NCBI RefSeq assembly: GCF_001544555.2
Contig: NZ_FCOK02000029.1
Location: 1-64,000 of the forward strand
Reading direction: 5' to 3'
Length of the DNA stretch: 64,000 nt
Source of the DNA: Caballeronia udeis
Lineage (GTDB): Bacteria; Pseudomonadota; Gammaproteobacteria; Burkholderiales; Burkholderiaceae
Part shown: in pieces, positions 19,187-26,900 of the stretch
Layout of the letters: each line of letters opens with the position of its first letter
Numbering within the stretch: position 1 is the stretch's first letter
Program-made: the position numbers and the translations under genes
The notes under the pieces: generated by a model
What the model was told of the DNA's origin: nothing
Seen by the model: only the letters and a program-made list of their open reading frames with translations
Databases searched by the model: none

Positions 19187-20191
19187 TTACGTATCAGTTC
19201 GTCGACGCCCTCTGCTCATAGGTTCTACAATCACGGAGGCGACGAGGGCGCCGACGGTGACGCTTGCGCCAAGCGAAAGCGCCACCCACCTCAGCGCATG
19301 CGCCAGCATGCCGACAGTTATCGGCCACGCCAGCATGCGCAGCGGCGTGGAGAAGAAAATGCTGTAGGCCGCCACCGCAACGCCGGCGGCGATGATGTCT
19401 TGCCAGAGTGGCACGGCCCGGCCTGCTGGATCGATTGGCAGGGAGATGCCGAGCAGCGAGAGTCCGAACAGCAGTCCGGTCGAGATCGCCAAGATGACGA
19501 GCCCCGAATAGATGAGACGCGCGGTCCCCAGGGGGATACGGCCTTGAATGAGATCCATCGCAGCATTGAGCAAATGCGGCCCCGGTACCAACACCATGCA
19601 GGGGCAGACGGCGACCAGGCGCAGCGACGAACTCAGTTCATAGCGGGTTGCCAGCGCGCCGATCACGCCGGCGAGCAAGGCCGCGCAAAACGGTTGCAGA
19701 AAAACATTACTGCTGTAGCGCGCCAGGGTGCGGCGCAAAAAGCCGCCCGTCGCCGCGCTCGCGAAGATAATGCTCGCCGCGGGCAGATGCTGGACACCGA
19801 AGATCACAGCCAGGGCGACCGCGCCCGCCGCGGCCGCCAGCGTGAACAGCCAGGTCCGTGCCGGCGGTCTCTGTGAAATCGCGTCGATCGTTGCCATGGC
19901 ATCAGCGGGGGCAAGCCGTCCGGCGCCAATATCGTCGATGGACCGCGTCGCGCAAGCCACGCGGTCCATGTCCACGCCGACGGGGTCTGACGTCACAGCT
20001 TCGGCGAATCGATCATCGCCGTCGCTGGCTTGCAGTTGCAGTTCTCCCCAGCGCGGAATGACCCGCGCCTGAATGCCCAATACCGTGCCGAGCCGCTCTG
20101 CCTCAGCCAGTATACGGTCGGTGGATTGACCGTTCACGAACAACGTTCGGGCAAATGCCAACACGAGAGAGGTACGTTTTTCCAGTGTCAT
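19187..20191 (-). pseudogene. 5' fragment of threonine/serine exporter (ThrE family), truncated by IS
   Basis: Encodes about 323 native residues of a ThrE (DUF1212 + ThrE_2) inner-membrane exporter: a cytosolic start with LEKRTSLVLAFARTLFVNG, then RWGELQLQASDGDD, then about eight TM segments. The last 11 codons (PMSRGRRRTDT) come from the IS end. Substrates of the family are threonine/serine export. ATG 20191 is preferred over TTG 20209. Loss of the final two or three TM segments should inactivate the protein. The start lies 15 bases after the stop of a 64-residue upstream ORF. Confidence 0.88.
19212..19221. repeat. IS terminal inverted repeat, transposase-5' side
   Basis: CTGCTCATAG, reverse complement of 17488-17497, followed by G and the right-hand TTCTA copy at 19223-19227. 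Confidence 0.88.
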
Positions 20192-20205
20192 GCGAGGCAC
20201 CGCAT

Positions 20206-20400
20206 TCAAGCCGGATACACCGGGCCGCAGGCACAGGCCAGGATATGCGCCTCGATGTCGCTCGGGCGCGCCACGCGCGTGGTTTCGGTCGCAAACACCG
20301 CCATGCCCATGGCCGAAAAAATACGGACATTGTTGCCCTGGCCCGGTACCAGCGTCTTGCCTGCGATCTCATAGCCGGTATTCTCGTTCTGGACAGACAT
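20206..20400 (-). CDS. Small hypothetical protein upstream of thrE
   Basis: 64 residues from ATG 20400, with AGGAG about 8 bases upstream. It begins MSVQNENTGYEIAGKTLV and ends with a CAC cysteine pair near VYPA. No signal peptide or TM segment. Family unknown to me. The order and close spacing (15 bases) suggest co-transcription with the now broken exporter gene. Composition matches the neighbours. Confidence 0.55.
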   Translation of the reverse strand: MSVQNENTGYEIAGKTLVPGQGNNVRIFSAMGMAVFATETTRVARPSDIEAHILACACGPVYPA

Positions 20401-20442
20401 CGAGTCACTCCTGATGAATGGACTTGGGCAAAACACCCATCG

Positions 20443-21849
20443 TCAGGAGGCGGTGGCAACGTAGGGCGAGACCATCTTCTTCGGATCGACGATGCGATCG
20501 AACTCGGCTTCCGTCACAAAGCCCAGGTTCAGCGCGGCCACCTTGAGCGTGAGATCGTTGTCCATGGCGTAGTGCGCGATCTTCGAGGCCTTGTCATAGC
20601 CGATCACTGGCGACAACGCTGTTACCAGCATCAGCGAGCGCTCGACGTACTCATTGATCTTCTTCAGATTGGGCTGGGTACCTTCGATCAGGAATTTCTG
20701 GAAATTGGCGCAGCCGTCGCTGATGATCGCAATGGAGTGCGTGATATTGAAAATGATCAGCGGCTTGTAGACATTCATCTCGAGATAGCCCCCGGCACCG
20801 CCAAAGCCGACCGCGACATCATTCGCCATCACCTGCGTCGCGATCATCGCCAGCGCTTCGCACTGGGTTGGATTGACCTTGCCCGGCATGATCGAGGAAC
20901 CCGGCTCGTTCGCCGGTATCAGCAACTCTGCAAAACCGGCGCGGGGACCGCAGGACATCAGGCGAATGTCGTTGGCGATCTTATACAGTGACACCGCCAG
21001 CGTGCGCAGCGTAGCGGACAACTGCACCAGCGCGTCGTGCGCGCCCTGCACGGTGAACTTGTTCGGCGCGGTAATAAAGGGCAGCCCAGTGAGCCTGGCG
21101 ATACCGGTCGCCGCGGCCTCGGCGAAACCGGGCGCGGAATTGATCCCCGTGCCCACCGCCGTGCCGCCCAGGGCCAGGCGATACACACCTGGCAGCACGG
21201 CTTCGATACGCTCCAGATTATCGGAAAGCATGCCGGCATAGCCTGACCACTCCTGGCCGAGGGTGATCGGGGTCGCGTCTTGCATATGAGTGCGGCCGAT
21301 CTTGACGATATCGCCCCAGGCTTTCGCCTTGGCGTCGATGCCTTCGCGCAGCGCCGCGACGACGGGGATCAGGCGCTGCTTCACGCAGACCGCGGCCGCG
21401 ATATACATGGCCGAGGGAAACGAGTCGTTCGACGACTGCGCCATATTGACGTGATCGTTGGGATGCACCGGCGCCTTGCTACCCAGCGGCGTACCGGCGA
21501 GCTGACAGCAGCGATTGGAGATCACCTCGTTGACGTTCATATTGAACTGCGTGCCGCTGCCGGTCATCCATACATGCAGCGGAAACATGTCGTGGTGCTG
21601 GCCGGCGAGAATTTCGTCGCAAGTCTGCACGATCAGGTTGAAAGGCAGATCGTCGAGCCGTTTGTCGTCGTGATTGGCGATGGCGGCGGCTTTCTTCAAG
21701 GTGGCGTATGCGGTGATCATCTCGCGGGGAATCAGGTCTTTGCCAATGCTGAAATGCTCTAGTGAACGTTGTGTCTGGGCACCCCAAAGCTTGTCGGCGG
21801 GAACGCTGACCTCTCCAAGACTGTCCGCCTCGATGCGAACGTTGTTCAT
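20443..21849 (-). CDS. fumC: Class II fumarate hydratase
   Basis: 468 residues; iron-independent fumarase converting fumarate and malate in the TCA cycle, cytosolic homotetramer. The signature GSSIMPGKVNPTQCEA is intact, as are TGSGTQFNMNVNEVISNR and the H-P-N-D-H-V-N segment. Length is normal for FumC (about 460-467). Two ATGs lie in tandem; AAGGAG is 7 bases from the second (21849), which I use, though 21852 is possible. The open frame extends to 22032 without homology. Aspartase is similar in fold but the sequence reads as FumC. Confidence 0.95.
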   Translation of the reverse strand: MNNVRIEADSLGEVSVPADKLWGAQTQRSLEHFSIGKDLIPREMITAYATLKKAAAIANHDDKRLDDLPFNLIVQTCDEILAGQHHDMFPLHVWMTGSGTQFNMNVNEVISNRCCQLAGTPLGSKAPVHPNDHVNMAQSSNDSFPSAMYIAAAVCVKQRLIPVVAALREGIDAKAKAWGDIVKIGRTHMQDATPITLGQEWSGYAGMLSDNLERIEAVLPGVYRLALGGTAVGTGINSAPGFAEAAATGIARLTGLPFITAPNKFTVQGAHDALVQLSATLRTLAVSLYKIANDIRLMSCGPRAGFAELLIPANEPGSSIMPGKVNPTQCEALAMIATQVMANDVAVGFGGAGGYLEMNVYKPLIIFNITHSIAIISDGCANFQKFLIEGTQPNLKKINEYVERSLMLVTALSPVIGYDKASKIAHYAMDNDLTLKVAALNLGFVTEAEFDRIVDPKKMVSPYVATAS

Positions 21850-22078
21850 CATATTGCTCCTTTGAGGTATCCCCGTGATTTCTGTACAGATTGCTTCATG
21901 GCGTTCGTGCGTCTGCACAATTTCCGTCCGCTGAATTACGGATCGGTCACTGGAATCGGAAATCGGGTGACAACTGTGACTTTGAAGGGGCGGTGGCGGG
22001 CAATGGATTGACGCGCGCCACCCAGGCGTCAACGAGGAGAGCCAGGGAACTCAGCGGAACGGCGCTTGGGGACGCCCG

Positions 22079-22846
22079 TCAGTAGATGATTTCAACCGGT
22101 ACGCTAAACACGTACCCCGCGTTGCGTTCAGTACAGATGTATCGCGGGTTCGTCGGATCGGTTTCGAGCTTTCGCCGCAGCCGCAGGATCTGCATGTTGA
22201 CCGATCGGTTGTAAACGTCGTCGCTGTGCAGGCGAGACATGTCGAGAAGCTGGTCGCGCGAAAGAATGCGATTCGGCGCCCCAAGTAACACAACAAGGAG
22301 GCTGAATTCGACGTTGCTGAGCTGCACAGTCTGGCCATCCCGGTTTCTCAGGCGCCGGGTGTTGAGGTTCAGTTCCCAACCGTCGAAACGGTAGGCACGA
22401 ATGCCTTCCGGTCTGCCTTGTTGTATCTCGGGACGGCGGCGGCGCAGCACGGCACGGATGCGTGCGAGCAGCTCACGCGGGCTGAACGGTTTGGTCAGAT
22501 AGTCGTCGGCGCCCAATTCCAGCCCCATCACCCGGTCGGCTTCTTCGCCGCGACCGGTGAGCATGATGATCGGGATTGCCGATTCGTCGCGCAGCCGGCG
22601 CGCGAGCGCCATCCCGTCTTCGGTTACCAGCTTGAGGTCCAGCACGACGAGATCGATCACTTCGTGAGCAAGCGCCTCCTGCATTGCGCCCCCATCGGCG
22701 ACCGCCGTGACGCGGAACTCGTACTGGCCGAGATAGTCGCTAATCGCCTCGCGGATTATGGGGTCGTCGTCGACAGCAAGGATATGCGTCGACGCAGTCT
22801 GTGGCGCGTGAACTTGCATTTTCACGACCGCTCGAGTGCTCATCAT
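22079..22846 (-). CDS. OmpR-family response regulator
   Basis: 255 residues. Receiver about 20-135 with acidic pocket VDDD, phosphoacceptor Asp in LVVLDLKL, Thr in IIMLTGRG and Lys in YLTKPFSP. The winged-helix DNA-binding domain about 155-250 has SNVEFSLLVVLL and RSVNMQILRLRRKLE. It acts as a phosphorylated transcription factor. No cognate histidine kinase is adjacent; candidates are the hybrid-type kinase at 23.9 kb or a distant gene. ATG 22846/22843 chosen; GTG 22852 is also open. No strong ribosome site is visible. Confidence 0.9.
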   Translation of the reverse strand: MMSTRAVVKMQVHAPQTASTHILAVDDDPIIREAISDYLGQYEFRVTAVADGGAMQEALAHEVIDLVVLDLKLVTEDGMALARRLRDESAIPIIMLTGRGEEADRVMGLELGADDYLTKPFSPRELLARIRAVLRRRRPEIQQGRPEGIRAYRFDGWELNLNTRRLRNRDGQTVQLSNVEFSLLVVLLGAPNRILSRDQLLDMSRLHSDDVYNRSVNMQILRLRRKLETDPTNPRYICTERNAGYVFSVPVEIIY

Positions 22847-23000
22847 GGGCACAAGTCTAACCAGGTTGGCCCACGTTCGTCACAGGTGTGACCTCTCGGA
22901 CCAGCCCCTCGTAAAATACTCGCAATCAGCGCCAGATGAGTGGAGGCGTTGACAGATCGTACGAACTGCACGGTCCGGGCCCCGCAGCGCCACTAAGCCA

Positions 23001-23408
23001 GTGTCGACCGACAAAATGAACACTATCACTACCGCGGAGATTCTCGTCATTGAAGACGACGCGATCATGCGCGAAGCCCTGGCGGATTGGCTGCGGGCAG
23101 CGGGCTACCGCGTGCGCCAGGCTGCGGACGGGCGTGCTGGACTCGCGGCGGCGAAACTCGCGGCACCCGCGCTGGTGGTTACTGACATCTATATGCCCGG
23201 AACGAGTGGCGCCGTGGTCATCGCCGAACTGAAGCAAGGGTATCCAGATATTCCGATCATCGCGATATCAGGCCTTTTTAACTCCGGACACGGAATGGAC
23301 GTGGATACCGCAATCGCCCTTGGTGCGGCACGGGCCCTGGCGAAGCCGTTCAAGCGTGGTGATCTGCTTCGGGCGGTGGCCGACCTGATCGGATCGCCTA
23401 CCCGATAG
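23001..23408 (+). CDS. Single-domain (CheY-like) response regulator
   Basis: About 130-135 residues comprising only a receiver: IEDDAIMREAL acidic pocket, phosphoacceptor in VVTDIYMPGTSG, Ser in IIAISG, Lys in LAKPFKRG. No output domain. The start is either GTG 23001 or ATG 23016; neither has a clear Shine-Dalgarno. It lies 0.5 kb before the giant histidine kinase, whose own C-terminal receiver is degraded, so it could serve as the kinase's phosphoacceptor in trans (inference). It is divergent from the OmpR-type regulator. Confidence 0.85.
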   Translation: MSTDKMNTITTAEILVIEDDAIMREALADWLRAAGYRVRQAADGRAGLAAAKLAAPALVVTDIYMPGTSGAVVIAELKQGYPDIPIIAISGLFNSGHGMDVDTAIALGAARALAKPFKRGDLLRAVADLIGSPTR

Positions 23409-23902
23409 CTGGCGGAACCGCTGGTCAACAGCAGATCCGTTCGCTGCCAGAAGGCATTTCACCGTGGGTCGCGCAAACGCCTGCGAGGGTCACCGAAGGG
23501 GCAGCCAAAACAGGATGGTTGGAGAGTAAACTGTGCTTCAGCATCAAGGCGCCGCGCCAGTCGCTGAGCCTTCGTGTGTGGAGCAGCTGGCGTGTATCCG
23601 GCATGGTCCGTGACGTTACCCGCGGCGCGGAGTACCGGCAATGACTGGTTTCAAGACCTCGAAATTCTCGCATTCAGCCGCGCAATACGTCGACGGTGTC
23701 AAAGGTCTGGCGTTGCCGAACTTCGCCCGCTCATGGCTCGGGCTTCACCTCGCGACAATGGGTTTGGTCCGTTTAATCCTCATCGCACCGGCGTCCATGA
23801 CGGACGGGCTCACTGGATCGGCCGTCTGTCCATCATTGCCGCCGTCTGCCTGAACTATATCCGTATGAGAAGTGCACGCACGTGCGGTAGCAGGAGGCCC
23901 TG
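23409..23902. other. Intergenic, nothing identified
   Basis: About 490 bases upstream of the giant kinase. Short open frames occur (for example 23641-23853) but lack ribosome sites and family resemblance. It presumably contains the kinase promoter. Confidence 0.4.
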
Positions 23903-26900
23903 ATGACTGAGCTTTCGGGCTACATGTTCTCGCCGCTGCGGGAGGGAGACTTCACCCTCTACCGGGGCTCTGGCAGCGGCCTGGCGCCGGTCCTGCTTGC
24001 CACTGCGGCCGATGCCTCGCTTGCGTGCCTCAAGCGGCTCGAACACGAATATTCTCTCAAAGCCGAACTTGATGCTGCCTGGGCGGCTCGGCCAGTCGCG
24101 CTGTTCCGCTACAACGATCGGTTGACATTGGTGCTCGAGGATCCTGGCGGTGAACCCCTCGATCGACTGCTCGGCGGCCCGTTGGAAATGCCGGAGTTTC
24201 TGCGCATTGCGATCGCGCTCGCGGGCGCGCTCCGCCAGGTGCATGCACGAGGACTTATTCACAAGGACATCAAGCCGGGAAATATCCTGGCGGACAAGGC
24301 AAGCGGCGGCGTCTGGCTCACCGGCTTCGGCATTGCTTCCCGCTTGCCTCGCGAGCGTCAGAACCCGGAGCCGCCCGAGCTGATTGCCGGAACGCTGGCC
24401 TACATGGCGCCGGAACAGACCGGCCGGATGAACCGCTCGATCGACTCCCGCAGCGATCTGTACGCTCTCGGCGTTACCTTCTACGAGATGCTGACGGGGA
24501 CGCTGCCCTTCACCGCTACCGATCCGATGGGGTGGGTCCATTGCCACATCGCCCGGCAGCCGACTTCGCCTGGTGAGCGCGCGACGGTCCCCAGTCAGAT
24601 ATCGGCGATCGTGATGAAGCTGCTGGCGAAGACCGCCGAGGACCGATACCAGAGCGCCGCGGGCGTCGAAGCCGATCTCCGGCGGTGCCTGACGGAATGG
24701 GTGTCGCATGGCTGTATCGACCCGTTCGCGGTGGGCGCGTGGGATGCATCGGACCGGCTCACGATCCCCGAGCAGTTGTATGGGCGTGAGCGCGAGATCG
24801 ACACCCTGCTCGCGGCCTTCAATCGAGTCCTGATCCACGGCACGCCGGAGCTGGTGCTCGTGTCCGGCTACCCGGGGATCGGCAAGTCCTCGGTGGTGAG
24901 CGAGCTGCACAAGGTGCTCGTCCCGCCGCGTGGCCTGTTCGCGTCCGGCAAATTCGACCAGTACCAGCGCGACGTCCCGTATGCGACCCTGGCTCAGGCC
25001 TTCCAGACCCTCCTGCGCCCGCTTCTGGCCCAGAGCGAAGAGCAGCTGGACCGGTGGAGGGAGGCTTTGGGCGACGCGCTGGGCCGCAACGGTCAGCTCA
25101 TCGTGAACCTCGTTCCTCAACTGGAGCTCGTGATCGGAACGCAGTCGAGTGTCCCGGAACTGCCTCCGCAGGAAGCGAAGAATCGCTTCCAGATGGTTTT
25201 CCGGCGCTTCCTCGGTGTATTCGCGCGCAAGGAGCACCCGCTCGCGCTGTTTCTCGACGATTTGCAGTGGCTTGACACGACGACGCTCGACCTGATCGAG
25301 CACCTGATGACGCACCCGGAGGTGCGGCATCTGCTGGTGGTCGGAGCCTACCGGGACAATGAGGTCGGCCCCGGCCACCCGCTGCGGCGCACGCTTGAGG
25401 CGATCCGCGCCGCCGACGCTAGGGTGCATGAGACCGCGCTGGCGCCGCTCGGACTCGACGATGTCGGCCGGCTCGTTGCCGCAGCCCTGCACTGTGATTT
25501 GACGCGCGCGATGCCCCTGGTGCGTCTTATACAAAAAAAAACCGGTGGCAATCCGTTCTTCGCGATCCAGTTCCTCACGACGTTGGCCGACGAGAGCCTG
25601 CTCACATACGACGCGGTAGCGTCAGCCTGGGCATGGGACCTCGATCGCATCCGCGCCAAGAGCTACACCGACAACGTGGTGGATCTCATGGCCGGGAAGC
25701 TGAAGCGGCTCGCTGCCACCACGCAGGAAGCCCTGAAACAACTCGCCTGCCTGGGCAACGTCGCCGGGATCGCCGCTCTGCCGCTGGTTCGCGGAGACTC
25801 AGAGGAGGGGACGCACGCGGTACTCTGGGGCGCCGTCGTCGCCGGGCTCGTCCTTCGTCAGGATGACGCTTACAAATTCGTGCACGACCGGATCCAGCAG
25901 GCCGCTTATTCGCTGATTCCCGAAGCGGAGCGGGCCGAAGTCCACCTGCGTATCGGCCGGGTGTTGCTTGAGAACATGGCGGCGGACGAACTCGCCGAGC
26001 ATCTGTTCGACGTGGCGAACCAGTTTAATCGGGGCGCCACCTTGCTCATCGAGCGCGACGAGAAGGCGCGGGTGGCCACGATCAATCTGCGTGCAGGGCG
26101 GAAGGCCAAGGCATCGGCGGCCTACGCGTCGGCGTGCGTGTATCTTGCGGCGGGCATGGACCTGCTCGACGACAGTGACTGGAGCAGCCAGTACGAAGTC
26201 ATGTTCAGCCTGTGGCTCGAACGCGCGGCGTGCGCGTTTCTGACTGGCCACCTGGACCAGGCTGAGCAGCTGATCGAGGCGCTATTGCAGCGCGCGGCGT
26301 CAAAAATCGACCAGGCGGCCGCCTGCTATCTGAAGCTCCATTTTCATGTCGTGAGGTCCGAGAACTCACAGGCCGTCAACAGCGCCCTCGCGTGTCTGCG
26401 CCTGTTCGGCATCGACCTCCCGGCACACCCGACCCATGACCAGGTGCAGGCCGAATTCGAAACGGTCTGGCACAACCTGGCGGGGCGCCCGATAGAGAGC
26501 TTGATCGACTTGCCGCTGATGACCGATCCGGGACTGCAGGCCGCCATGCGTCTTCTCTCGGCCCTGTTCCAACCCGCTTATTTTATCGACTCCCATTTGT
26601 TATGTTTGCTCCTGTGCCGCATGGTGAACATCGGCCTGCGACACGGCGCGAGCGGTGCGTTCGCCCACGCTTGTGGCTCTCTCGGAGTCCTCCTCGGCCC
26701 GGTGTTTCATCGTTACCACGACGGTTACCGTTTCGCCAGGCTCGCATGCGATCTGGTTGACAAGCATGGCTTCCTCGCCGACCGGGCAAAGGTTCATGCT
26801 GCGATGGGACGAACTGCCGTCTGGACGCAGCCGATCGAGACCGCGATCGATTTCCATCGGGCGGCCTCTCGCACCGCGCTCGAAACAGGAGATCTAACCT

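Larger units (their letters stand above)
17486..19222 (-). mobile_element. IS110-family (IS1111-like) insertion sequence, about 1737 bp
   Basis: The element splits the thrE-like gene. Boundaries come from three facts. (1) Perfect 10-bp inverted ends CTATGAGCAG (17488-17497) and CTGCTCATAG (19212-19221). (2) TTCTA occurs at both junctions (17486-17490 and 19223-19227). (3) Removing one TTCTA plus the interior restores the exporter frame. The single transposase lies on the - strand with only about 72 bases 5' to it and about 500 non-coding bases 3' to it. Family knowledge: IS1111-group elements have short inverted ends and a long 3' non-coding end that encodes the guide (bridge) RNA, which fits. 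Confidence 0.88.

Noticed and set aside
23855..25534. 559-codon open frame on the - strand
   Set aside because: Antisense shadow of the giant kinase gene; Arg/Gln/His-rich translation without any fold, typical of high-G+C third-position bias.
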